64,000 nt of DNA, from contig NZ_JACIAH010000010.1 in NCBI RefSeq assembly GCF_014194695.1, positions 116,550-180,549 on the forward strand, given 5' to 3'. Shown in pieces: positions 51,231-60,204 of this stretch (the stretch's first letter is position 1; each line of letters opens with the position of its first letter). The notes below the pieces were generated by a model that was not told the DNA's origin, did no database searches, and was given only the letters and a program-made list of their open reading frames with translations. The DNA is from Rhizobium sp. BK399. Lineage in GTDB: Bacteria; Pseudomonadota; Alphaproteobacteria; Rhizobiales; Rhizobiaceae. A program made the position numbers and the translations under genes.

Positions 51231-52409
51231 ATGACAGCTCTATTCGATGTAGCCGTGATCGGCCTTGGTGCCATGGGATCTGCCACGCTCTCCTTTCTCG
51301 CCGAGCGGGGCGCCAAAACGATCGGCATCGATGCCTTTTATCCGGCTCATGCGCTGAGCTCGTCCCACGGAGACAGCCGCCTCATCCGGCTTGGCTATTT
51401 CGAGGATCCGTCCTACGTTCCGTTGCTGCGGCGCGCCTATCGAAACTGGAACGTGCTTGAAGCACGGCTTCGGGCGGAAATCCTGACAATCACCGGCGTC
51501 CTCCAGATTGGCGCAAGGGAAAGCAAGATCGTGTCAGGAACCCGTGCGTCCTGCCAGATGCACGGCCTGGCGCACCAGATCCTCGACAAGGAGGAAATGA
51601 ACAGACGATTTCCCGCCTTCCAGCTCGATGACGAGGAGATCGCGGTCCTCGATCCGCAAGGCGGCTATCTCCGGCCGGAACTGGCGGTCATGGGCTACCT
51701 CAAGCTTGCGGCACAGGATGGTGCTGTCCTTCATTTCGGGGAACGTGTGATTGCAATCGAACCTGACGATGTGGGCGTGACGATCCGCTCCGCAGATGGT
51801 CAGTATCGCGCCAGGAAGGTCGTGGTTGCCACCGGGTCGTGGATCGCCGAGCTTGTTCCGGAGTTGCGAACACTGGCGACCCCGATCCGCCAAGTGGTCG
51901 CATGGTATCAGCCGAAGGATGGCTTCCTGACCCAGCCGCAGCGCATGCCGTGTTTCCTGCGAGACGAAGGGGCGGAGGGCTCCTTCTTCGGATTTCCCGC
52001 AATCGGGGTGGACGGGGTGAAGATCGGCCGGCACGCCCATTTCCGTGAGCCGATCGATCCCAACCAGCAAAATCCGCCGGTGAACGACAGAGATACGGCG
52101 CTCCTTGACGGCTTCGTCGGCAAGCGCGTGCCCGGAGCGGCCGGTCAGCGCGTGAACACGGTGACCTGCCGTTACACCATGCTTCCCAGCGAGGATTTCC
52201 TGCTAGATCTTGCTCCGGGCAATCCGAATGTGGTGGTCGCCTCGCCCTGCTCGGGACACGGTTTCAAGTTCACGAGTGTGGTCGGCGAAATTCTTGCCGA
52301 CCTGGCGCTTCAGGGGGAAACCGGTCTTCCCGTTTCTGCCTTTTCCTTCAAGGCCCTTAACCGCTTCGTGGCTACCGGCAAAGCCGGGTCTGGGGCAGCG
52401 TCAGTTTAG
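51231..52409 (+). CDS. SolA/MSOX-like N-methyl amino acid oxidase
   Basis: A 392-residue flavoenzyme of the monomeric sarcosine oxidase/N-methyltryptophan oxidase group. The FAD motif is VAVIGLGAMGSATLSFLAERGA near residue 8. SSSHGDSRLIRLGYFEDPSYVPL follows, and VASPCSGHGFKFTSVVGEI near 335 carries the Cys that in MSOX and SolA binds FAD covalently. The reaction oxidatively demethylates a secondary N-methyl amino acid, giving formaldehyde and H2O2. Ten bases after the lyase-like gene. Its end overlaps the convergent MalK-like gene by nine bases. Confidence 0.88.
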   Translation: MTALFDVAVIGLGAMGSATLSFLAERGAKTIGIDAFYPAHALSSSHGDSRLIRLGYFEDPSYVPLLRRAYRNWNVLEARLRAEILTITGVLQIGARESKIVSGTRASCQMHGLAHQILDKEEMNRRFPAFQLDDEEIAVLDPQGGYLRPELAVMGYLKLAAQDGAVLHFGERVIAIEPDDVGVTIRSADGQYRARKVVVATGSWIAELVPELRTLATPIRQVVAWYQPKDGFLTQPQRMPCFLRDEGAEGSFFGFPAIGVDGVKIGRHAHFREPIDPNQQNPPVNDRDTALLDGFVGKRVPGAAGQRVNTVTCRYTMLPSEDFLLDLAPGNPNVVVASPCSGHGFKFTSVVGEILADLALQGETGLPVSAFSFKALNRFVATGKAGSGAASV

Positions 52410-53471
52410 GCGCAGTCCGCTCTCGGCGTCAAAGAGGTGGATTGCCTCTGCGGCGAAGGATAGCGTCAGCCGCTGGCCGTTTTCCAACAGGGTGCGCGGC
52501 GGCAGGCAGGCCATGATCCGCTGCGTTCCAGCAAGGGCGGTCACCACAAGTTCCGGGCCGGTCAGCTCGGCGACCTCGCATGTCGCCTCGATCGTATGCT
52601 CGCACGAGCCGGGTCCAAATGCTTCCGGACGAATCCCCGCAATCAGCTTCATGCCGTCGCCTGGCTTCGTTTCAAGTCCGCGCGGAATGGGCAGCACCAT
52701 GTCGCTGCCGTCGACCTGAAGCTCGCTGCGGCGTGCGGTAACACGCAAAAGGTTCATCGGTGGTGCGCCGACGAAGGTGGCGACATAGAGGGTTGCCGGT
52801 CGGTCGTAGATTTCGGATGGCGACCCGAGCTGCTCGATCCGCCCGTCACGCATCACTGCGATGCGGCTGGCAAGCGTCATCGCCTCGATCTGGTCATGCG
52901 TTACGTAGACGACCGTTGTCTTAAGCATCTGATGCAGGCGCTTGAGTTCGGTTCGCATCTCCATGCGCAGCTTCGCATCAAGATTGGACAGTGGTTCGTC
53001 AAAGAGGAAGACCTCCGGTTTGCGCACCAGCGCCCGGCCGATTGCCACGCGTTGGCGCTGGCCCCCCGACAGCTGGCTTGGCTTTCGCTCGAGCAGGCTT
53101 TCGATCTGCAGCAACTTCGCGGCATCGCGTACCGCACGGTCGCGCTCCTCTCCCGGAACTTTGCGCATTTCCAGACCGAAACCGATATTGCGGTGCACGG
53201 TCAGGTTGGGATAGAGGGCATAGGACTGGAAGACCATGGCGATGTCGCGGTCCTTCGGATGCACTCCAAGGACGGAGCGGCCGCCGATGCGAACGTCGCC
53301 GCTCGTTGCCTCAGCCAATCCGGCAAGGATGTTGAGCAGGGTGGACTTTCCACAGCCTGACGAGCCGAGCAATACCAGAAATTCACCGCTTTCGAGCGCA
53401 ATGTCGATGCCCTTTAGCGTTTCGACATCGCCGTATGTTTTGCGGATGTTTTTGATTTCGAGCGCACTCAT
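52401..53471 (-). CDS. CUT1 sugar ABC importer ATPase (MalK/UgpC class)
   Basis: A 356-residue ATPase. Walker A LLGSSGCGKSTLLN near residue 34, signature LSGGQRQRVAIGRAL near 133, Walker B VFLFDEPLSNLDAKLR, switch VTHDQIEAM, then a C-terminal TOBE/OB regulatory domain (LKLIAGIRPEAFG-like, VAELTGPELVV). It is the last gene of the leftward operon, overlapping the PfkB gene by four bases. Confidence 0.95.
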   Translation of the reverse strand: MSALEIKNIRKTYGDVETLKGIDIALESGEFLVLLGSSGCGKSTLLNILAGLAEATSGDVRIGGRSVLGVHPKDRDIAMVFQSYALYPNLTVHRNIGFGLEMRKVPGEERDRAVRDAAKLLQIESLLERKPSQLSGGQRQRVAIGRALVRKPEVFLFDEPLSNLDAKLRMEMRTELKRLHQMLKTTVVYVTHDQIEAMTLASRIAVMRDGRIEQLGSPSEIYDRPATLYVATFVGAPPMNLLRVTARRSELQVDGSDMVLPIPRGLETKPGDGMKLIAGIRPEAFGPGSCEHTIEATCEVAELTGPELVVTALAGTQRIMACLPPRTLLENGQRLTLSFAAEAIHLFDAESGLRLN

Positions 53472-54400
53472 TGAGCCATGTCCTTGGATGCGGGTTCGCT
53501 GCCGTAGCTGCGTGGAAGGGTGGAAATGGCCCGAGAGGCAACCTGTGTCCCCATGTCTAGGCAGGCGGCAAGCGGCATCCCTCTCGTCAATGCCGCAAGA
53601 AAGCCGGCATTGAAGACATCACCGGCACCAATCGTATCGACGACCGTGACGATCGGGGCGACCACCGAGATGCATTGTCCGTCGGATCCGATGGCAAGGG
53701 CGCCATCCGCGCCGCGCTTGACGACGACGATCGCACCATCTGGCATATGGGATCGGAGTTCGGCGGCTGCCTGCGCGGGATTGTCGAGGCCGGAAAGCGT
53801 GGTCGACTCCACCTCGTTGAGAAGCGCGATCGCACAGCGCGATAGCCAGCGTCGCGTGGCATCGCAGTTTTCGCTGGTCCAACCGTCGAGCGGCCAGCCT
53901 GTGTCGAGGGCAACGTCGATCCGATGCGCGTCCGCCCAATCGAAGAAGGCCTCGTAGTCCCGTGTCAGGTCCTCCGTCAGGAACGATCCGCAAAGCAGCA
54001 GGCAGCCTCCGGCGAGCCGCGTGCCATCGAGAACTGAAAGGACATCGGACAGGCTGAGGCGTGGGAGGTGACCGCGGGTCGTGAAGAAGGTGCGCTCGCC
54101 GTCGGGATGGGTGATGCCGACCGAAAGCGTCGTCTGCTCCGGGCGAACCGGCCAGTTAAGGGCGCGCTTCCCGAAAGTCTCGCTGAGCCATTTGCCGAAC
54201 TGGTCATTGCCGACATTTGCGGCAATTTCGAAGGGAATGCCGAGCCCGTCCCAGGCAAGGGCGCTGTTGCCGGCTGCACCGCCGACACGCAATTCGTCAT
54301 GGTCGACGATGATTTCGGTACCCGCCTTCGGCCAGGGTGCGGCTGGGCCAAGGATGAGGTCGACATTGACATTTCCGACGACGGCAAGAGGGCGCATCAT
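53468..54400 (-). CDS. PfkB-family carbohydrate kinase
   Basis: A 310-residue ribokinase-fold kinase. N-terminal LAVVGNVNVDLILGPA with the Gly-rich ELRVGGAAGNSALAWDGLG near residue 34 forms the sugar site; C-terminal VDTIGAGDVFNAGFLAAL near 257 supplies the catalytic Asp and anion hole. It phosphorylates a sugar or sugar derivative. Together with the SIS protein, it could phosphorylate an imported amino sugar or glycated amine before cleavage. Coupled by ATGA overlaps to both neighbours. Confidence 0.9.
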   Translation of the reverse strand: MMRPLAVVGNVNVDLILGPAAPWPKAGTEIIVDHDELRVGGAAGNSALAWDGLGIPFEIAANVGNDQFGKWLSETFGKRALNWPVRPEQTTLSVGITHPDGERTFFTTRGHLPRLSLSDVLSVLDGTRLAGGCLLLCGSFLTEDLTRDYEAFFDWADAHRIDVALDTGWPLDGWTSENCDATRRWLSRCAIALLNEVESTTLSGLDNPAQAAAELRSHMPDGAIVVVKRGADGALAIGSDGQCISVVAPIVTVVDTIGAGDVFNAGFLAALTRGMPLAACLDMGTQVASRAISTLPRSYGSEPASKDMAQ

Positions 54401-55419
54401 TCGCTCCGGGTGATCTTGGTCGAGCGCACCGGCGTGCCGGCGTTGTCAACACGGGCGTCGGCGAAGGCAATCATCAGACGCTGGGCAGTAGGCAGCATCG
54501 CAAAGATTGCGGCAAGACCGGATGCAGGTTTGAAGCCGATGGTGACCGCACCCGGAACAGGGTCGTCTCCAGAAGCGTCGAAGATGACAACGGGTGCACC
54601 GGTCTCGACGACTGATACGGCCATGGCTGTCACCAGAGCGGCCGTGCTGTCCTGTCCCCTGAAGAGAACGACGCCGATCGCCGGGTCGAGCATCTCCATC
54701 GGTCCGTGCCGCAACTGCCCGCCCTCCAGTGAAAAGCAGGGTCGACGGGAGAGTTCGGTCAGGCCGAGCGCCAGCGCCTCTGCGAGGCCCTGCAGCCGCC
54801 GGCCCGAGGTAACGACCGTAGCCACCCGGCTCAAGGCGGTAAGGGCAGGATCTATGCTTGGCGCTTCCGGTGCGGTAAGTGCAGCGAGCGCTGCGGCGGG
54901 ATCCTCGCCAAGGGCAGCCAGCACCGCAAGATGAAGGGCAAACGAGACCGTCAGGCTGCGCGTTGCAGCAAAGGCGAGTTCCGTTCCACCGGCGCCGACA
55001 AGGCACGTTGCGGTGCGGGCCAGGAAGGATCCGTCCTCGAGCGTCAGCCCGAACGTGTCCGGGCTGCCCCCGGTTTCCGAGAACCAGCGCACGACCTCGG
55101 CGCTCTCGCCCGATTGAGAGGTGATGATGACGGTTCTGCCGTCAAGCGTCAGCGGCTGCCCGAGCTGCTCAGACAAAGGCAGGGCGATCGCATCGATGCC
55201 GATCACCCGGTAGAGCGGCTCGACAGCGCGCCCAACCGCATGTGATCCGCCCATGCCGAGGAGGAGGAGCCTTCCGGTTTTCTTCAACGATGCGGCGATG
55301 GCCTCTGCGGCCTCCCTGGCGCCATGAAAGGAGGCGAGGGCGTCGGAATGCTGGCGTTCCATCTCGCGATTGATCGCAATCAGGCCGATGGGTCGTGTCG
55401 TTTCCATGGTGTTTGTCAT
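54397..55419 (-). CDS. SIS-domain sugar isomerase/deglycase (FrlB/AgaS-like)
   Basis: A 340-residue protein with two SIS domains. Domain 1: RLLLLGMGGSHAVGRAVEPLYR near residue 50 and VIITSQSGESAEVVRWF near 97. Domain 2: VVTSGRRLQGLAEALALGLTELS near 205 with the glutamate-containing SLEGGQLRHGPMEML, typical of GlmS-, AgaS- and FrlB-type proteins. Members isomerise or deaminate amino-sugar phosphates or split fructosamine phosphates. The paired kinase and importer suggest an aminosugar or Amadori compound; the exact substrate is not determinable. Confidence 0.85.
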   Translation of the reverse strand: MTNTMETTRPIGLIAINREMERQHSDALASFHGAREAAEAIAASLKKTGRLLLLGMGGSHAVGRAVEPLYRVIGIDAIALPLSEQLGQPLTLDGRTVIITSQSGESAEVVRWFSETGGSPDTFGLTLEDGSFLARTATCLVGAGGTELAFAATRSLTVSFALHLAVLAALGEDPAAALAALTAPEAPSIDPALTALSRVATVVTSGRRLQGLAEALALGLTELSRRPCFSLEGGQLRHGPMEMLDPAIGVVLFRGQDSTAALVTAMAVSVVETGAPVVIFDASGDDPVPGAVTIGFKPASGLAAIFAMLPTAQRLMIAFADARVDNAGTPVRSTKITRSE

Positions 55420-56261
55420 CCCTTGACGCCGCCGCTTGTCAGCCCGGAAATCAGGGCGCGTTGCATGATGAGACCGACGAAAACTGGTGGCAGGGCGGCG
55501 AGCACACCGGCAGTTGCGATCAGGCCGTAATCCGAGACACGACCACCTGCCAGATCGGCGATGGCGACCGTGAGTGTCTTGGCGCGCTGGTCGGACGTGA
55601 AGAGAAGCGCGTAGAAGAATTCATCCCAGCCGAGCAGGAAGGCAAAGAGTGCGGAGGTTGCGACCACCGGCATGGCAAGCGGCAGCGTGATGATCTTCCA
55701 GGTCTGGAGCAGGCCTGCACCGTCGATCATCGCCGCGGCTTCGATCTCCTTGGGAATGGAATCGAACCCGGATTTCATGAGCCACGTTGTGAACGGCGCA
55801 AGGATCGTGAGATAGACGAGTGCAAGGCCAAAAACGTTGTTCAGCATGCCGAGATGGGCAAGACCCATGTAGAGCGGTACGGCAAGCGCAACGGGTGGCA
55901 GCATGTAGGTGGCGATCACCATTGAAAGCGACCATCCGACGGAGGGCGTGCGCGATACCGCCCAGCCCGCCGGAATGGCAAGTGCAATCGCCGCGATCGT
56001 TGCTATGCCAGCAACCTCGATGCTGTTCCTCAGCGACGCGGTGAACGCCGCGCCGGCGCTGTTTTCGAGAGTCGACAAAAGCACGCCGTACCGCGAGAAA
56101 TCAGCTGACTGCGGCCACCAGCGTAGCGGCTTGGCGGAAAGATCGGCAGCCGGCGAAATGCTCATGACAAAGAGCCACAGGACAGGCGCCAGGATGACAG
56201 CGGCAAGCAGCAAGGCACAGGCATGGATGAAGATTGAGAAACATAGGCTCTTGCGTTCCAT
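55416..56261 (-). CDS. CUT1 sugar ABC importer permease (MalG class)
   Basis: A 281-residue permease with six membrane segments. Features: LALAIPAGWAVSRTPSVGWS near residue 93 and the EAA loop FDSIPKEIEAAAMIDGAGLLQTWKIITLPLAMP near 165. It overlaps the upstream permease by one base and the SIS gene by four. Confidence 0.93.
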   Translation of the reverse strand: MERKSLCFSIFIHACALLLAAVILAPVLWLFVMSISPAADLSAKPLRWWPQSADFSRYGVLLSTLENSAGAAFTASLRNSIEVAGIATIAAIALAIPAGWAVSRTPSVGWSLSMVIATYMLPPVALAVPLYMGLAHLGMLNNVFGLALVYLTILAPFTTWLMKSGFDSIPKEIEAAAMIDGAGLLQTWKIITLPLAMPVVATSALFAFLLGWDEFFYALLFTSDQRAKTLTVAIADLAGGRVSDYGLIATAGVLAALPPVFVGLIMQRALISGLTSGGVKG

Positions 56262-57145
56262 CAGGCAGCACTCCCGGCAGTCTTGCGCACCAGCGCCGCA
56301 TAGGCGAGGGCAAGCAGCGTCACCAGCAGTGTGACGATCAGTGCGAGTGAAGCACCAGAACCGGCCCGCTGGAACGAGAAGGCTTCCTGGTAGACCAAGA
56401 TCGAGAGCGTTCTCGTGCTGTTGGCGGGGCCGCCGCGTGTCATCACCCAGATGATGTCGAACACCTTAAACGCCTCGATCGTCCGCAGAACCAGGGCGAC
56501 CATCAGCGGGCCGGCGAGATAGGGCAGGATCACGAAGCGAAAACGCGCAAAAGCGCCGGCACCATCGACGAGCGAGGCAGCCGTGATATCGCGGGGTACA
56601 GCCTGCAGGGCGGCAAGCGCGATCAGGGCCACCAGGGGGAAATTCTTCCAGCAGTCAGCGACAATCAGTGCGGCAAGCGCCGTTCCCGGTTCTCCGAGCC
56701 ACGAGCGATAGGTATCGATGAGGCCGATCTGCGTCAGCGCCGCGTTGAGGGCGCCATATTCCGGATTATAGATCAGTCGCCAGAGTGTTGCGTTCACGAC
56801 TGTCGGCAGTGCCCAGGGCAGGATCATCAACGCGCGCAACACGGCCCGTCCCTGGAAATCCTGGTTCAGTAGGAGTGCCGCAAGAACGCCGATCACCATC
56901 TCGGCGGCAACGGAGATGACCGCAAACCAGGTGGTCGTTATCAGTGTCCGCTGGAAATTCGAGCCGGACATCATCTTCACATAATTTTCGATGCCGACGA
57001 AATTGCCGGCCGTGCCGACAAGCTTGGCGTCTGTAAAGGAGAGACCGACGGTGTCGACCAAGGGCCATCCGATGACGGCGATCATCACGACAAGAAGCGG
57101 CAACATCAAAAGCCACGCGCGGGTCGTCATCCAGGTGCCGGACAT
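56261..57145 (-). CDS. CUT1 sugar ABC importer permease (MalF class)
   Basis: A 294-residue permease with six membrane segments. VDTVGLSFTDAKLVG opens the periplasmic part; the EAA loop LQAVPRDITAASLVDGAGAFARFRFVILPYLAGPL is near residue 188, and MTRGGPANSTRTLSILVYQEAF near 235. Pairs with the MalG-type protein to form the pore. Confidence 0.93.
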   Translation of the reverse strand: MSGTWMTTRAWLLMLPLLVVMIAVIGWPLVDTVGLSFTDAKLVGTAGNFVGIENYVKMMSGSNFQRTLITTTWFAVISVAAEMVIGVLAALLLNQDFQGRAVLRALMILPWALPTVVNATLWRLIYNPEYGALNAALTQIGLIDTYRSWLGEPGTALAALIVADCWKNFPLVALIALAALQAVPRDITAASLVDGAGAFARFRFVILPYLAGPLMVALVLRTIEAFKVFDIIWVMTRGGPANSTRTLSILVYQEAFSFQRAGSGASLALIVTLLVTLLALAYAALVRKTAGSAA

Positions 57146-57182
57146 CGGGCGTCTCTCAATTCATCGGATTGGCAAGGTGAAG

Positions 57183-57204
57183 CCAGGCGGCATGTGCCGC
57201 CTGG
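57183..57204 (-). promoter_or_regulatory. mRNA hairpin between binding-protein and permease genes
   Basis: CCAGGCGGCA (57183-57192) and TGCCGCCTGG (57195-57204) are perfect inverted repeats separated by two bases. It sits 14 bases after the binding-protein stop on the minus strand. No T-run follows, so partial termination or mRNA protection is more likely than full termination. Confidence 0.75.
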
Positions 57205-57217
57205 GTGTCGCTATCGG

Positions 57218-58456
57218 TCAGAGACCACTGTTTTCGGCAGCCGATTTCAGGGCATCTTCCGGCGAGGACTGGCCGAGAAGAGACTCCTGGATCGCCTGCT
57301 GGAGTGCCGTAGATAGCTCCTGGTATTTCGGCGTGGTCGGGCGCGGATACATGGCGGCGAGACCGATCTTGGCCGCAGAGATCAGTTCCTCCTGACCTTT
57401 CGTGACAGCTGGGTCATCATAGGAGGATGCCCAGATCGGCAGGCTGAGCTTTGCGAACTGGTTCTGCGTTGCCTGGGAAGTCATGAAGGCCACGTACTTC
57501 CAGGCCTCATCGGGATGCTTACTTGCTGTGGTTACGCCGAGGCCCATCGAGCCGTTGACTGCCGATGCTTCGCTCTTGCCGGCCACGCCCGGAGCTGGGA
57601 CGACGCCGACCTTGCCTGCGACCTTGCTGTCCTTCGGGTCATTCGCCATGTTGTACATGTAGGTCCAGTTGAGCGCGAAGGCGGCATCGCCGTTCTGGAA
57701 GACCTTGCGGACGTCTTCTTCGAGAAATTCCTTGGAATTCGGATTTGTCAGCCCGGACTTGTAGCTGGCGACCATGTAGTTCAGCGCATCTAGACCGCCG
57801 CCATTCTGGAAGGCCGGCTTGCCGTCCTTCAGGAAATCACCCTTGTAGGCGCTGACGAGCGTAGTATAGTCGCAGATCGCGGCTTCCGCCTGCGACCAGC
57901 TCCAGGCGATTGGCGTTGCAAGAAGGCCCTTGTCCTTGATGGTCTTTGCCTGCTCGGTCAGTTCGTCCCAGGTCTTGGGCGGCGCCTTGATGCCGGCTTT
58001 CTCAAGAATTTCCTTGTTATAGAAGAGGTACTTCGTGTCTAGGATCCACGGCATGCCGTAGTATTTTCCGTCATACTGGACCGTTGTCCATGCGCCGGGG
58101 AGGACACCTTTCTTCATGTCGTCGGTTATGCGCGACGTGACGTCGACGAGGACCTTGTTGGTTGCATATTCAGCTGGCCAGATCACGTCGAAGAGGACGA
58201 CATCATAGCCACCGCCGGACCCTTGGGCGAGCACGGTCTTGTCATGCAGGCCTTCATAGGGGACGAATTCGAGATTGACCTTGACGTCCGGGTTTGCCTT
58301 GGAAAAGGCATCGGTCATGGAGCGAACATCGGCTTCGCTATAGGCCGCCTGCGCCATGAAGAGCGCGTTGATCGTGGTTTCGGCAAAGGCATGCGGCGCG
58401 AAGGACGCGCCGATCAGTGCAGCGCCAAGCATCGTCTTATGTAGTGACTTCAACAT
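57218..58456 (-). CDS. CUT1 sugar ABC importer, binding protein
   Basis: A 412-residue periplasmic binding protein. ATG 58456 has GGAGG six bases upstream and opens a signal peptide (MLKSLHKTMLGAALIGASF, cleavage near AFA at 24-26). SBP_bac_1 features: DAFSKANPDVKVNLEFVPYEGLHDK, YDVVLFDVIWPAEYA, YYGMPWILDTKYLFYNKEIL and GDAAFALNWTYMYN. First gene of the leftward six-gene operon; a ROK repressor is divergent. Confidence 0.93.
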   Translation of the reverse strand: MLKSLHKTMLGAALIGASFAPHAFAETTINALFMAQAAYSEADVRSMTDAFSKANPDVKVNLEFVPYEGLHDKTVLAQGSGGGYDVVLFDVIWPAEYATNKVLVDVTSRITDDMKKGVLPGAWTTVQYDGKYYGMPWILDTKYLFYNKEILEKAGIKAPPKTWDELTEQAKTIKDKGLLATPIAWSWSQAEAAICDYTTLVSAYKGDFLKDGKPAFQNGGGLDALNYMVASYKSGLTNPNSKEFLEEDVRKVFQNGDAAFALNWTYMYNMANDPKDSKVAGKVGVVPAPGVAGKSEASAVNGSMGLGVTTASKHPDEAWKYVAFMTSQATQNQFAKLSLPIWASSYDDPAVTKGQEELISAAKIGLAAMYPRPTTPKYQELSTALQQAIQESLLGQSSPEDALKSAAENSGL

Positions 58457-58608
58457 TCCAGCCTCCAGTTTTTGACATTCACCGTTTTCCAAGGGCGGCC
58501 GTCGCCGCCATCAGCATTCGAACAGGCGCCGGCGAAGCGGCTGCCAGGTGCGGAGCGTCGTCAGAGCATGTCGCTCTCTGCGTTCCCCGGAACTCTGTGG
58601 TTCCTTAT

Positions 58609-58629
58609 TAAGTCAATTCTCTTGACTTA
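58609..58629. promoter_or_regulatory. candidate ROK-repressor operator
   Basis: TAAGTCAA (58609-58616) and TTGACTTA (58622-58629) are perfect inverted repeats around TTCTC. The element lies in the AT-rich gap between the divergent binding-protein and ROK regulator genes; the right arm also reads as a TTGACT -35 box. Confidence 0.7.
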
Positions 58630-58670
58630 TTTGTTCTTCAATATTCTACTGCTGTCAAGAGGAAATCAGG

Positions 58671-59876
58671 ATGAACGATGCGCGGCCCATAAGGGCAAAG
58701 AGTGGGACAAATCATGAAGGCACCAGCGCCCATAACAGACGAGTGCTGATGGATGCGCTGCGGATGAACGGGGCCCTGTCGCGGGCCGACCTTTCTCGCG
58801 CGACGAAGCTCACGAAACAGACCATCTCCAATATCATCGACGAACTCGAGGAGGAGGGACTGGTAAGCGCGCTGGATGCGGTTCGCAAAGGCAGGGGACA
58901 GCCATCGACACCCTATACACTGGTCCCGGAAGGTGCGTTTGCGATCGGACTGCAGATCGATCGGCACGTGACGCGGGCCGTCGCCGTCGATCTCGTCGGC
59001 AGCGTGCTCGCCCGAGCCGAAGCAAACTTGCCACCCATTGGTCCCTCCGGCGGTGTCGCGGTCATCTTGAAGCTTATCGAGAGAGTTCGCCTCGATCTTG
59101 CTGATATATTTGAACAATCAGAACGTCGTCTGGTTGGCCTCGGAGCCGCCATGCCCGGGCCGTTCGGCATCGATGCCGCCGTCGACGATCCGTGGATGAT
59201 GGCGGCATGGCAGGCATTCCCGCTGATCGAGACGCTTTCCACAGGCACTGGCCTAAGTGTTCGCCTGCAAAACGATGCGGCCGCATGTGCAACTGCGGAG
59301 CGCATGGTCGGTGCTGCGAACGGGCTTGATCATGCCGTTTGCCTCTACCTGGGCTACGGCATCGGAGCCGGGCTCATTCTGGGGGGGGAGCTTTATAGCG
59401 GCGCCAACGGAAATGCCGGCGAGATCGGCATGGCCCTGCTTTCGGCGAGCGGCAGCCCGACTCCGCTCGAGCATCGCGCTTCGCTCGCGTCGCTCTACCA
59501 GCATCTGGGGATCGACCCGGCGGACACAGGCGTTTACGCGACGATTAACGCGCTGGCGCAAACGGACGACGCGAGAATTGAGAGCTGGATCGAAGAAGCC
59601 GTGATGGATCTGCGCTGGAGCATCCATCTGATCGAAACCATCTTCGACCCGCAGACCGTCATACTTTGCGGAGGGGCACCGGAAGCCCTCGCGCAGCGCC
59701 TGGTCGCGGCTGTGCATCCACTTACGCCGTCCCTCGCAGACCGGCGGGACCGGACCATTCCGCGGTTTCAACTCGGAATGACGGATTCATGGGCCGTCGC
59801 ACGCGGTGCGGCCGCCGATCCCATCAGTCGCGCGTTCGATCCGAGCTTTGCGGCCATCCTGAAGGAATCGCTTTAG
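58671..59876 (+). CDS. ROK-family transcriptional repressor
   Basis: A 401-residue regulator with an N-terminal MarR-like winged helix (GALSRADLSRATKLTKQTISNIIDELE near residue 34) and a ROK sugar-sensing domain (VGLGAAMPGPFGID near 150, CLYLGYGIGAGLILGGELYSGANGNAGEIG near 224). The canonical ROK zinc-binding CGxxGC cluster is missing. It is preceded by AGAGGAAATCAGG. As the divergent neighbour it should control the CUT1/SIS/PfkB operon. Confidence 0.9.
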   Translation: MNDARPIRAKSGTNHEGTSAHNRRVLMDALRMNGALSRADLSRATKLTKQTISNIIDELEEEGLVSALDAVRKGRGQPSTPYTLVPEGAFAIGLQIDRHVTRAVAVDLVGSVLARAEANLPPIGPSGGVAVILKLIERVRLDLADIFEQSERRLVGLGAAMPGPFGIDAAVDDPWMMAAWQAFPLIETLSTGTGLSVRLQNDAAACATAERMVGAANGLDHAVCLYLGYGIGAGLILGGELYSGANGNAGEIGMALLSASGSPTPLEHRASLASLYQHLGIDPADTGVYATINALAQTDDARIESWIEEAVMDLRWSIHLIETIFDPQTVILCGGAPEALAQRLVAAVHPLTPSLADRRDRTIPRFQLGMTDSWAVARGAAADPISRAFDPSFAAILKESL

Positions 59877-60199
59877 GATCAAGCCTCGCCAGGGGTACAA
59901 CAGCCGGGCACCTCCGCCATTCACCAAATTCGGGGTCTTTTTTGCCTCATCGTTGCTGGGCCGGAGACTTGGCGATAACACAAAAAAGAAACCCGGTGCC
60001 ATAGGCATCGGGTTTCCTTCGACTGCAGTTGAGGGGGGCGCAGTCAAATGCAACGGGCGTTGCGCCAAAAGAACTCGCGTCCTCCGCATTGGTTCCAAAA
60101 TAAAAACGATCTCTTGCAACAACAGCATCCTGGGTGCCCGTCGGGCGAGGGCGGAACGGGAGACCGGTCTTGCTCTCCCCTCTGCCGAAGTCGGATAGC
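59877..60199. other. intergenic stretch after the ROK regulator
   Basis: About 320 bases with no gene of its own. It contains the leftward terminator at 59983-60015 and runs into the csp pseudogene. Confidence 0.5.
59983..60015 (-). terminator. intrinsic terminator (leftward)
   Basis: AAACCCGGTGCC (59989-60000) pairs with GGCATCGGGTTT (60004-60015) with one G-T wobble and a three-base loop. On the minus strand CTTTTTTG follows. It probably ended the now broken csp transcript. Confidence 0.8.
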
Positions 60200-60204
60200 A
60201 CAGA

